Assembly: GCA_025786725.1 (NCBI GenBank)
Contig: JAHLTZ010000051.1
Location: forward strand, 48,797-112,796
Length of the DNA stretch: 64,000 bases
From: Syncephalis fuscata
Taxonomy: Eukaryota > Zoopagomycota > Zoopagomycetes > Zoopagales > Piptocephalidaceae
Direction: 5' to 3'
Shown one piece after another: positions 49,721 to 61,510 of the stretch. The translations under genes were made by a program, and so were the position numbers. Below the pieces are notes generated by a model. The model was given only the letters and a program-made list of their open reading frames with translations, did no database searches and was not told the DNA's origin. Position 1 is the stretch's first letter; each line of letters begins with the position of its first letter.

Positions 49721-50393
49721 TTAATTACACAGGTATTATTAAATATAAACATTTAATTTTCAAACATATCGAATCACTGGTGAGTCATTTATAAATGTAA
49801 GCGCATAATAACAAACGCAATCTGGTAACATATAATGATGTAAAATGGCCATTGCCATATAGTATACTTAGTTAGTTACTTAAATAAATCAAATATGAAT
49901 ATCGCGTAATAGTTCTTTGTGTTAGTTAATTAAATATATGAATATAAAACTATCCCAATAGCTTTTAGTTTAAATATAATAAACAGTATTAATTAGGTGT
50001 AAATATTAATATTCAGTAGTATGTTACTTATAATAAATGATATATTAATTTAAATCGATTAGTAGTTTAGAAATGGCGCTGTTGTATTTTATTGCCTAAA
50101 TAGTTGTTGTCTAAACATTAGTATTGGTATTCATTTGTAGTAAATTTTAATAATTATAAACTGATTTATTGGTGCAAAACCTATAAAACAAAATAAAACA
50201 AAATGTGATTCGGCAAAAGTGGCTAGCCCACCAAAAAGACAAGTGGCTACTGTTCCCAGTCCCTGTCAAGTTCTATAATTGAACAACAGAGCCCGGTGTA
50301 CAGTGCCGCTTGTCTGCTGGTCCCGCCTTATGGCAATGATGCCTAAATTAGTATTAGTATTGCTCTATTTAATTTATATTCTACTTACTTTGC
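49721..50393. other. Intergenic AT-rich region
   Basis: No gene up to about 50215. The last 180 bp are GC-richer (ccagtccctgtcaag, ggtcccgcctta) and may be the 3' part or a last exon of the minus-strand gene that ends at 50394. A gtaagt donor on the minus strand lies near 50381-50388. Confidence 0.35.
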
Positions 50394-50991
50394 CTATGCT
50401 TCTTCTTCGTCGCCATCAAAAGTCACTGTGATAATTCGTGGCCCTGGTGCAACTACTTCTTCGAGTTCTTCTCTCTCGACCGGCTCCTCCTCGGCCACAT
50501 CCGCCTGTTTCTTCTTGTCATCGCTAGCACTAACTGGTGCTTTCTCGCTAGCGCGGTGTACAAGACTGCGGCGCGACTTTGGAGCAGCTACTTTTGAACC
50601 GCTTCATCCTCGCTTGATCTTGCCTCTGCAGCTTGGGGCGCGCTGGTGTACTCAACACCTTCCATTGGCATTGCCTTGTTGGCAGCACCGCTGGGCGAGT
50701 AATAGTGCGACCGAAAGTAAAGGCATTGCTGTTTAACATCTTCATTGGAGCTGCATCGCTGACAGCCCAATTTGACGAGTGGTAATTTACAAAGAAGTTA
50801 AAGACAGGCGTGGCAAAGGATGGCGCAGACGAAGCAAGTATTGGCCGCGATATCAGCTTCGTCACACGGACCTTTTTCAAGGTCGTCTTGCAGCCTTGCA
50901 TCATATACACCTCAGAGAATGTGCGTTTACGATTATGCATAGGCTGCTTGGCAGTTTGAGAACTACCGCGCGTATGGAATGGAGTAGCCAT
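50394..50991 (-). CDS. Unrecognised small protein with acidic C-terminus, frame-broken
   Basis: The ATG at 50991 opens a frame of 147 codons starting MATPFHTRGSS and including NRKRTFSEVYMMQG, TLKKVRVTKLISRP and FNFFVNYHSSNW. Coding character then moves to a second frame (SPSGAANKAMPMEGVEY, AEARSSEDEAV) and a third (KVAAPKSRRSLVHRASEK). The third ends EEVVAPGPRIITVTFDGDEE followed by the stop at 50394-50396. The second shift is explained by one missing A in a run of four (gttcaaaagtag). The first lies between about 50680 and 50720. With both shifts resolved the product is about 200 residues, basic at the N-terminus and acidic at the C-terminus. I do not recognise the family. The GC-rich codon use and the steady theme across frames argue for a real gene. 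Confidence 0.5.
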
Positions 50992-52830
50992 AATAAACTA
51001 CTTTTGCTGTAGCAAATGCACAACATGCAATTAACACCATTTAAGCAATATACAAAACGCAAGCTCTGCCACAGTACAACAAGCCAAACTATCCGTTCAA
51101 GTGGATGAATGGTAATACGTAAGTGCTAAGGATGCATTGCGCAGCCAAACAAACAAATATGCACAACGCAAAGTGCTACGCAACAAACCAACTTGGCACA
51201 GCGACTATAGTATCATTCACTATCCAGTGCAAACGCAACTACAAAACGCAACACTTGCTTACTTTTAAGATACTTTGTAAACTATAATAATGTAGTGAGT
51301 GAGTAAACGAAGTTGTGGAAGAAAATAAACAGAAAGCGTTATAGAGCACTACAGATTGATCTTGCGCGGCTTTTACACAGTAAATAACTAAACTATTTTA
51401 CATTTATACCCAGTAGTTTGTATTGTCGTTTTTTGTATTGGGTATTTGTATATACAACATGTAGTATCACTATCGTCTTGTGCAGCTCAATACGATCTCA
51501 CTAGCCAAAACAGGCCTGCATCGGAATGAATATCAAATGGTCTGTGTACGCCTTGCTAAACCGGTAAATAGTCGATGAACTGGATGGCGTGGTCACAACA
51601 ACAAATAGACACTTAATACGTGATCTTGTGTTTACTTTTCATAAATACGCCACCACATGATTATGTGTATTAATAACGCGTGTAAACGACTGAAACAATA
51701 GCAAATCATTTATACAATACATGTAGCTGTAATAACATATAATGGTATTTATTCAAGTCACTTGTATATATTCCAATATTCATAATATACGGTGTATTTC
51801 TATTTATACGATTACTTCATTACTTATTTGATTGATTTATATTCCAGTATATCTGTATCTTTTAACACCATAAATAATGTCAATGCTTTATACAGCACGT
51901 TTATATTGAAACTTGGATTTAAAGGTGATTTGTTGATAGGTGCGTTGTAATCACCGTAGTCTTGTTACTGATGCAGATACATATCAGTTAGCTTATTGTA
52001 GCCAGTTCATTACTACAACAGTTTGTAATAGCTTGCTGTTTTACATTATCAATAGCTGATGGTTTCTGCTATATGTAAAATACATGCATGGATGTGTATA
52101 TCAGTGTACTCGGTAGGTATGGTTGTAGTTTACTAGACATACTAGACACAGTATTGCACAAGTACTTGGCAGAATACGACAAATAGTAATGTATATATAT
52201 ATATCTAATTGTACACGTAGCTATACTCGGCAACATTATAAGTAAAAGCTGCACCGCTTCAAGTGCTGCAGCATAAATCACAAGTTGTCTGGCGATCAGT
52301 AATCTATTGCGCACCAAGGACTTAGCTGTTTGAACGCGCTGACATCCGTATCGGTTGATACTATGCCAAAACATTCAGCTTGCTTAATAATCTCAAATGC
52401 CCAAGCATATCTATAATTTACTGACATTGTATTCTAAACAACATATGTTTGTTACGCTATGTATACTGTAGTAATATGCAAATTGCACTTAACTGTCGCT
52501 GTAATGTAGTAGAATCAATAATCAACGTGCATCGCGCAGTATTATTACCGATTCTATTGCTACTGTGTCTGTGCTTTATTATTATGCTTGAATAGCTATA
52601 AAACACTGTGGTTACTTTTCAATAAACAATATAGGATAATTATAATACTTATATATATGCTACATCCTTGGCCAACACTCATCCTGCAATAGCTAGATTT
52701 ACTTTAAATAATACATGATCTTGATAAAGTTACTATGCATACACTCAATAAGCAATAGAAGCAGTAGGAGTTGAATTTTTAACAAATACAGCTAGCGACA
52801 AGCAAGCAACTTTTACCAATAATGCTAGCT
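50992..52830. other. Intergenic region, no gene seen
   Basis: The first 250 bp are A-rich on the plus strand with many caa and gca words, as expected of the pyrimidine leader of the minus-strand gene. The rest is AT-rich. An open frame at 52069-52374 has no coding signature. Confidence 0.35.
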
Positions 52831-53260
52831 ATTAGACTATGCAACGATATAAGACAAAACAAAACAAAACAAATGTGTGTAAATAGTAGTATTAACATTA
52901 TAGCGTGTATATATATGCATGAACAAATGAGCGAGATAAACAAAAATAATAACGAGCAGAACTAACATCAGACGGCAAAACAGTTGCAAATAAATCGTAA
53001 TTACTATAATATAGAATAATATATAGTAGTATGCGATAATAGACGAATGATACAAGTAAATGGTGGATATAAGCGTACTGGATAATAAATCTATGATAAT
53101 AAACATTTTAAACTTTGATTCACGCACCACTCGTTATTATATTCAACAGAGCAATTGTTTAGTTCAACCACATAAATGCATCAAATTTAATCATTTGCCT
53201 TAAAAGCACATTCAATGGCTTAATAAATTGTTTATTATCAGTGTAATAACAATAGCAAAA
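52831..53260 (-). repeat. R1 terminal fragment
   Basis: Minus-orientation R1 end, degenerate: gcgtactggataataaatctatgataat near 53071, caccactcgttat near 53126, and a tcatttgcc word near 53200. Confidence 0.5.
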
Positions 53261-53470
53261 ACAACTAGTACTATTATTAAATGGGAAGATGTCTGTATTT
53301 ATATGAACGCAACTAATAGTAGTATGTTAATAAATAAGAAATGCTACATTTATTTATTTAAACAAAGAAATACATAAATAATGATATACTAATACAAACT
53401 GGATGACTGTATAGCATATTGTGGCCCTGTTCTTGCCAAATCTAAATATCTCTTAAATCTATATCTATTG

Positions 53471-55983
53471 AAGAGGGTCAGTAAACGAGATGAGCCATAT
53501 GTGCCAATGATGTTTGCTGCTTGACTACACTGCAATAAGTAGTGGTTGTCCAAACAACATTTGCTCTGCACCATCAGATATCAGATATCTTCAAGCGCAA
53601 ACCTTATGTCGCCTCAACAGCCAGATACTCCGCAAGGTAACCTCGCAAACAAACACATGGTAAGCGTACCAATGTTACTATACAAAAGACCAATCAACTA
53701 TGTGCAGACAAGCGCCTTCTACAGCATGCTGGAGTACACACTGCGTGATATATAGCTTCTAGAACACTACATATCCAGCGCTCCATAGCCAAAAGGCACA
53801 ACTGCATCGCACCACCCACGCCCGTTTACCGACCTTAGTACATATAGCAGCAACCAGCAGCGATCTTGTAATCATTAGACGTCTAGCGAGTGCAAAGCAT
53901 ATTGGACAACAAATGGCAGTAAGAGCGAATGAGTGTAGCGTATATCGAGTGGTAAAGAGTAGAAAGAGAAGATAAAGGTGCAATGTTGGTTTGGAGGAGC
54001 GGTAAAGCCAGCTTATATACTGTGATAGTTGTGGAAAATGTCGTAATAAAACATGAGTCATCTAAAACCGTCTATGACCAATGTACTACATAATTGCTTT
54101 TAGTCTTCAGTATAAGCAAATACAGCTGTTTCAATAGGATCTTCAGTGCATGTAACTATTAGTGTAATATGTAGTAAACCATGTGTTTTCTTGTACACCT
54201 ATTGTAAGAGTCTTTATTGCTATCATTATTTTGTCTGAACATTAATATTGGTAAGCTCTTTACAACGCGATAAACTGATGGATTAAATCTGGATTACACG
54301 GCTTAACCGATTAAGCGTATAAATGATATATGCTAAACTTTACAAATAACATAGTAAGTCCGTTTATTTGGCAATATCAAGTATGGCTTTATTTTAAACA
54401 ATGCTGATCATCTAGGCAGCATTCAAAGCAGCTAAATGAGATCAGCTTCAAGCTTGTAGTTACAGTAAATACCAATGGCTTATATGTTGAATACTAATGC
54501 AATCCATCTAATAAGATCTTAGGGCAAATTATTTTTGGCCAAGTTTATTATTGCTTTTAATTGCGTCGAATAGAGTAACCAGCACTGTCTACGGCCACAT
54601 CGTAAATATACGTACACTTTGTCCTTATGCTCAAGTAGCTATAGCACAATACATGATTACTCTGCAATAAGCTATACGACACTTTTAGACCACGTATACA
54701 CAACACCCATAGCGAATATCTATTTTGTAATAACGAGCTTTATTTGGTGTAATAGCTTATACCAGTTCATCACTGGCTCGTCTCATACCATTGCAACATA
54801 TCGGTGCTGGAAAACAGTAAAAAGAGCATTAGCGGTGTAAGAAGGTTATTATACTTGCGCGTTTGTGTGGAATAAGTAAAAGAAGTGCTCAGAGCTAAAC
54901 TTTGCAACAAACAGCTAACAAGAAACGTATAGCTTCTGCAAATAAAGCATAGCCATTAAGCATAAAATAATATAGAGCAAATAAATACCAAAAGTAATTG
55001 TATGATAGCAGCATTAAAGCTATAGTGCGCCTTGGGAAGGAATGACTAAGCGAAACAAGTCAAACTTGTCAATATTAAAGCTGGCGTCAAGCTGACAGTA
55101 GTTATTGATAGCGCATAGTAACTATACAATACAATAGCATAACAGCCATCAGTTATGCTAATTAAAAGACAACTAGCTTTGTTAAAGCTATCGAGCATAT
55201 ATGCATGAGCAGATGAGCAACTTGCGTAAACTTTTATAATAACAATGCTAGAATCAAACACACAACGGTAATAGCTAGCGCGTATTTACTGAATAATAAA
55301 ATAATATACAAATTAAAAAGTATGGACAGCAGTGGTATAGTTACTAAGCATATATGCATGATCAATGGCCGACATTAGTCGAACTTTATAAATAATAAAG
55401 CTAGAACAAAAATAAAAGTAGCATTGGATAAAGGAAGAATAGGCGAGTATAGAATGACATATGAAGTAATAAATATACGTAAGAAATCATAAAAGTGGTG
55501 TTAAAGTTACAGTGCATATAGTGTGATGAGCGGAGAGAGTAAAGTTTATTGCCGCATATAATAATTAGAATGTGTCTAGTATATCATATAACGGTATATA
55601 GTAGTGTGGAGCGAAATAGAAATGATATAGGTGAATAGAGTATATATGCGTACTGAGTATATGCATACTGGATAATGGATTTATGATGATGGGTATTTGA
55701 TGATTGATGTCATTCATCATCTACCATCATGTCCAATAAATTAAGTGTTATTAAATATAATCATTTAACCACCAAACAAACAGTATGATTAAACGATTTG
55801 AGCATTGAATAAAACTCACCACCCGTCCCATGTTCGATAGAACAAATATCTAGTTTAATTACACGAATACTGTTATACTTACTCATTTGTTCCCAAATTA
55901 CATTATATAGTTAATAAAATGGTATAGAATAGTTTATGACAACATACATAAAATATGTTAATCACGTTGTATTGAAATTTAAT
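53471..55983 (-). repeat. R1 arm A of a large inverted repeat
   Basis: Reverse complement of 61511-63999 with few differences and net indels of about 24 bp. Coordinates pair to a constant sum of 117470 around 53471-54061. The inner border is sharp: after aaatttaat the two arms differ. The outer border cannot be seen because the partner reaches the window end. The arm includes two R1 ends (about 55700-55860), the promoter-like module (54019, minus) and an internal repeat of about 150 bp. Confidence 0.85.
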
Positions 55984-57953
55984 GAATAACATGGTCCACA
56001 CACTTTTATATTACAACTAAAAGGAATAGCACACAGCACACATTTATTAGTATAAGCAATACAGCTAACTAAATAAATTACTGATATTGCTGCTAATTGG
56101 ATGCTATATTTGTAGTTGTACTAGCATGCTAGCTTATTATTCAAAAAGTGGCATTGTGACATTACATTGTCTACAGATGCTATAGAATATAACTAAAAAT
56201 AGCTTTATTGTATTAATAAAGATATGGACCATGGCAAAAAGAAAAGTCTAGAATCCTAGTTTACATATACATCTCCAGTACAAGTAAATAGAGTCAAAAC
56301 AGTATCGAGTAAAACGCATAATTTGCGTTGGCTCAAGTTTCCAGTAGTGATCATATTAGATTGCTGAACAGTTAGTAATATATTGATTCTTACGACCCGT
56401 GCATGTTAGTACAGTATGCATAATCGCAATTTCAGCAGACATTCGCTAATGTATGTTATTTCGTATTAGTAAGTGTTCAGTAAGATACAATAGTATTTAC
56501 CTTTATAATGGTCACTACGTCGTCTTGATAAATTTAAATAAATATCTATAGCATTCAACAGTACACATGCAATCATAGCAAAACAACTGCATCAGGAATG
56601 GCCTATTTGATGTATGTTGACGACCTAGACTCCCACCCATCAGCGTCGGTCTATACGGTCTTCAGCTATCATAATCATGATGTGCCGTGGTTGCTGTTTT
56701 ACCATTGCTTATAACACAAGCAATATCAGAAAACTATTCATCCAGGCGACATACATGACTAGATAAACAGAAACGAACAACCAATAACGCTGAGCCCATA
56801 CCCACGTCTAGGCCACCTATAACAAATAAGAAATCTAAAATGCAATAACAGCAGTGCAATAGCACACTGTTGCGATATTATACAGCCAACACAACTACAC
56901 CACCATTCTAGACAGTTAAAGACAACAGCTTAGATGGCACAAACAGTATAGCACCTTAAACCAAAGTTGTGCCAATTAAGGCGCTTTAACTGCTAAAACA
57001 ACAATACATTATGACAACTGCTTAACATAACCCACAAGCAAGGAATAGTGATATGTATATACGCACACCTGAGTGTATATACAAGCACCACCATACAATA
57101 CACATAGTGTTCTACAGCATAGATTAGGTTGTTTGACGTTGTACCATCGATCTTCTCAGGTTATAACGAGTGAGTACCTTCTAGACAGCTTAAAGTATCC
57201 CGAGCAGTTGCATATTGTATGGTTCACAGCAAGCAGTTTACAGTGTGCCATATAAATATTTGAATAATACTTAGCATTCCAGTCTACGAATGTACAGAAT
57301 GACGGAATGTGTTAGTAATTAGTTAAAGAATAGTGTAGAAATAAAAGGCGTAGTTGAGGTTATGGATTCAGTGAGTAATGCAAGTGCTTTATATAGGCCA
57401 TTGTATGTATTAGTGCGAAAGCAGGCATTTAATACCATCCAATGAATTGAATCCATCGGTCACAATGAGACAGACAAAAAAGCGGAATAAACCAGCTTAA
57501 AGAAGGGAATGCTGTGTGATATCGTGTAGCGTACATGGCTAACTCACTAAGAAAGCACGTCATTGCAAGACAGAGTGCCACTTTATCCAATTGAACCGTG
57601 CGATGGTTCGGCGAAACAAAAAATGTTCGAATGCGGATGTAGAGCTTACTGGAAAATTGTTCAGTGTGTGTGGACAGGCAATGCCGATACGAGTTGCCTA
57701 TCATGGTAGTACAATCGCGGAACTAACTGAATCAGGGTAGCTGCTTTTGAATCGGGGTAACACCTTTTTTAATGAGCGTGCATATACTAGTGCCAGCAAA
57801 TATACAAGCTAATTAGAAAGATTAGCACACTGTGTGTATTGTGTATTAGAATTTAAAAACAATTATGCTATTTATAACATCATCAGTTGATGAATATGCA
57901 TGATCAACTTAAAATTAATTAATACCTAACATATTAACCGGTATTTAGTAACC
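55984..57953. other. Spacer of the large inverted repeat, left part
   Basis: Mostly AT-rich without a supported gene. A GC-richer stretch at 56590-56760 contains a short frame (MAYLMYVDDLDSHPS), but no flanking reverse-transcriptase motifs. An open frame of 91 codons at 57704-57429 (minus) shows no recognisable domain. Confidence 0.4.
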
Positions 57954-58208
57954 TTAAATAAAACCAAACACTTTGTTTTTCATAAACCAAATTTCTGGGG
58001 TTTTTTCAAAGTTGCGTTCCCGAGTACGTGTAACCGTCCATTTACGAACAGTTTCATCCAGCTGACGACTTTCTTTGTCAAAAAGCCGCTGTTCAAATCG
58101 GAGTTTAAATTGCACCAATGTTGCAACATCGTCCATGTTCATAATCAATTTATCGTACACCATCAATAGTATATGTTTATATAATTTCATATAAGCATTC
58201 TGCCACAT
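57954..58208 (-). CDS. Hypothetical protein or last exon
   Basis: Open frame of 84 codons with a soluble, charged composition unlike the neighbouring AT-rich frames, including NMDDVATLVQFKLRFEQRLF, DKESRQLDETVRKW and EKTPEIWFMKNK. It could be a stand-alone small protein or the last exon of a gene extending toward 58500. No family is recognised and no upstream exon was identified with confidence. Confidence 0.35.
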   Translation of the reverse strand: MWQNAYMKLYKHILLMVYDKLIMNMDDVATLVQFKLRFEQRLFDKESRQLDETVRKWTVTRTRERNFEKTPEIWFMKNKVFGFI

Positions 58209-58860
58209 TGTGGCTACAAAATGAGACTAATAAACACTATTTAATATTCAAATGAGCTGTTGTCTCGTATTGCTTATATCTGCAACATTTTCATAAAATT
58301 GTTTGGTATTCAAACTCCGATACAAATAATTCATCATTGGTGCACAGATGATACTTAGAATGTTAAGACCGGAAGTGGGTAAATCGCGCTAGTGTATGTG
58401 TGCGCACTGTCCGTATCCTAATCGGTTGATGGCGTTATCGCGGACAAAATCGCAAGTTCAGCTACAGTAGCTGGTGGTGTATGTTTCATATACTAGCCAA
58501 TTAAAAATTTTAAAATACATCAATGCCCTCAATCAGAGTTACGCAAATATACTCTGAATTACATGCAGTATTTGCCAGTGTAGCGATATTATCAAAAGTA
58601 AAGTGTGTGCGTCAGTTGAAACCATGTAATACTATATAAGCTTTTTATTTTGTGTAAAGACGCTGTACTTGCTTTTATCATATTATACTTACATTCTGCC
58701 TTTATCTTGCAGTATTTAAACAATTCTGAATATCTAAACTTATATATCATGGACAGCCCAAGTAATTCACTTAGCTGTAGCATACTACTTGTCTTTAAAT
58801 GATTCCCCTCCTTTCATTACCACCTTTGTTTTACCACCTTAGCTAAAACTGATACACCTC

Positions 58861-61409
58861 CGCTAAAATGCTGTTGCTTGTGAGTTATCTGTAGCCGCTC
58901 AAGCAACAGCAACAGCACAACTGTCTACTCTTGCTTCACCACCTATTGCGTCCAACAACTCAGTAGGAGAGATTTACGAAAGACTCCCTACTGCATGGGC
59001 AGAAATGAGTGAAGCAGAGAAGGCAGAAACAGTAGGCTGGGTTGAGGTATTTGGCGTTGAAGGCATGGGTAAGTAAACACATTATTAATGAATAGTTAAA
59101 TTAACTATATATCTAAAGAGTTCCTGTTAAAACGGAACAAGCCGTTTACCCTTTCTCAAGATAACAAGTAAGCTATACAGCGCATAATAATGAGCTTTCA
59201 TTGCTATATTATGGTTTGCTATTGTATAGCAAATGTATACATTCAAGCTGCTTCTGGTTTGATTCGATACAACACTAATATATAACATTCTACAACTTTT
59301 ACTGATACAATGATTTATGTTATTTAGCACAGAAGAAGGTCAGGGGCCAGCAAGACTGAATACTTTGCATATTCATGGTAGTAGCATATAAATTTGTATT
59401 AAATAGTAACAACAATTATAACACATATTTAGGAGGAAATACCATGAATTAAGAGTAAGTAATTGCTATGCTAATCAATATTAGTACTAAATATGCTATT
59501 AGAATTTGATGGTCAACAACATCATTGGTAAATACAGTCATTAATAATTATACACAGCGCTGACTATGTATTTAGTGGATGGTAGGGAAATTCGGCAAGG
59601 AGCTACGGCTATTATAAAAAATAACAGCTACGTCCGGCTTGATGAAAATAATAGTTTTATTAATCTACAATAAACAAGGCTAACCATTACTAATACTAGT
59701 ACTTATGGTATACAAGATCAATAAGCTGGAATTGAGAATTAGCGACAAGAGTTGTGATTTCGGCACAGTAAGCTAATAGTATTTAGCTATAATAATTTAT
59801 GACAACTAACACAATGCTAGGTCGTCGGCATCAAATATGCTGTAACAGAGCAGTTGCTTGGCAGGTGAGTATTTGTCTAATTTAAACCATATTGTTTATA
59901 ACTTAGTTTAGTGGCTCTTTTGGTGACGTCTATTACAGGGAAACACGCGGTAATAAGACGCCCATTGCCGTTAAGATCTGCAATAAGAAGAAAATTATGA
60001 GCGCGATAGAAAATAACATTTTAAATGGTTTCAATGAAAAAAGGATGTAATCACCACTGCACAAAGCCACTCGAACATAATCAAGCTAGTTGATGCATGC
60101 GATACGGAAATGCACAACTACTTGATGTTTGAGTATGCAGCTGGTGGCGACCTGTTCGATTATTGCGTGCGCTATGGTCCGCTATCCGAACAGGAAGCCA
60201 AGCATATTTTCAAACAAGTGCTCGAAGGAGTCAAGGTAAGCAACAACTATATTTACTGATTTGTTACTAACTCTAAACCAGCATTTGCATAGTAAAGGCA
60301 TCGTACATTGTGGTAAATTAAAGATGGTATTTATTTACATAACTAACAAAACTATTGTTGTTGCAATGGCCATCGTTTAGATTTGAAGGTAATTAGCTAT
60401 GTTAATATATGTTAGTTTAATTCCAACCATGCACTAGCCAGAAAATGTCCTGGTTCGGCGTCCAGTCAAGTATCCGTCTATTTTAATTACGGATTTCGGC
60501 ACAGCGCGTGAACTTAACGCAGAAGCGCCCATGCTTGATAATATGTGTGGTACCACTAGCTACATGGCACGGATGTCATTCTTAGATCCAAGTTTGGAAA
60601 TCAGCTGGTTAAAAATATAGAAAAGTATGATGCTGATCTGGCAACTATGTTGAATGACAATTCCATGAGCAAGGCTATGGAAAAGAAGCCGACCAATGGA
60701 GTCTTGGTCTTATATTGCATTTTATGCTCACACGTAAGTATTTGCAGATTTGGTAGTTTTGTTAACTTATTGTTTGAATCTAGGCACTCTTCCATTTGAA
60801 ATTAAAGTCAATAACACATGTTTGATCCATATCATCAATATATTCAGCAATACACTAGATTTGACGATAGCTGGAATGGCATATCAACTGAAGGTAAGTA
60901 GCTTTATTCTAAAGTTACAAAAGAAACTAATGCAATTTATAGCGCAAAACTTAATTGGTGGTCTTTTAGCTATCGACCGTAACTTGCGCCTGACAGCCGA
61001 ACAGGCTTTAGAAAGTGCCTGGTTTACTGAATTGTCAGAAGAATTCAGTGAGTCAGAAGTGAGTCAAAGCGTACAAGAAGAAGAGGAAGAAGAAAAAGAA
61101 GTAGAAATAGAAGAAGAAGAAGAAGAAGAAGAACAAAAAGAAGAAATAAAAGCTGATAATGCAACAGAAGATACAACCACGAAGGTCGAACAACAAGAAG
61201 AGGTGGCTATAAAAGATGAAGCATCAGCCAAAGAAAAAGAAATAGTAACAAGCGACGCCGAAAAGAAAGTAAGCGAGAACTTAACTGCAACAAACGCGGA
61301 AGATAAAGCAGCCCAAGATCATGCTGTTGTCCCTATGGATCAACATGACGTTAAACGGTCCCACTCAACAAGTAGCGACCAACGTCCTGCCAAAAAATCA
61401 AAACTGTAA
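58861..61409 (+). pseudogene. Second FHA/CAMK-type kinase, degraded paralogue
   Basis: Paralogue of the kinase at 13603-15922 with the same exon order. It has a Gln/Thr/Ala-rich start ending in TVGWVEVFG (about 59030-59065), and FHA-type pieces at 59580-59665 (VDGREIRQGATAIIKNNSYV) and 59728-59769 (RISDKSCDFG). The kinase domain from about 59830 has TEQLLGRGSFGDVY, IAVKICNKKK, YAAGGDLFDY and HLHSKGIVHC. An 8-nt exon (60381-60388) completes HCD-LKPENVL, and DFGTAREL, CGTTSYMA and DQWSLGLIL follow. The end has IDRNLRLTAEQALESAWF, a Glu-rich run and a basic RPAKKSKL tail. Damage: no ATG in the first exon frame, one base missing in the A-run 60037-60042, and the APE region lost with frame changes at 60570-60700. 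Part may be sequencing error, but the lost start and activation segment suggest a true pseudogene. Confidence 0.72.
60381..60388 (+). other. Eight-nucleotide microexon of the kinase paralogue
   Basis: Reads atttgaag between cgtttag and gtaatt. With the preceding G it encodes D-L-K of the catalytic loop. It is equivalent to 14499-14506. Confidence 0.8.
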
Positions 61410-61510
61410 GTGTTTATTGACATGATCTGTTACACGTACTAATTCAACAATTGTCAGGCAATATTTTGTAAATAGCTTGTTCTACTCAGTATTCATATGT
61501 TAAATAAATA
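61410..61510. terminator. 3' flank of the kinase paralogue
   Basis: Short AT-rich stretch with aataaatatt near 61503, a candidate polyadenylation region, directly before the sharp edge of R1 arm B at 61511. Confidence 0.3.

Noticed and set aside
53759-54061. Open frame of 100 codons, identical at 63409-63711
   Set aside because: Identity merely reflects the inverted repeat. It spans the promoter-like pyrimidine tract and has no domain, and the copy at 28.8 kb does not keep it open.
56595-56690. YVDD-containing frame, the reverse-transcriptase signature
   Set aside because: Only the four residues match. None of the other reverse-transcriptase blocks lie nearby on either strand, so chance is the simplest reading.
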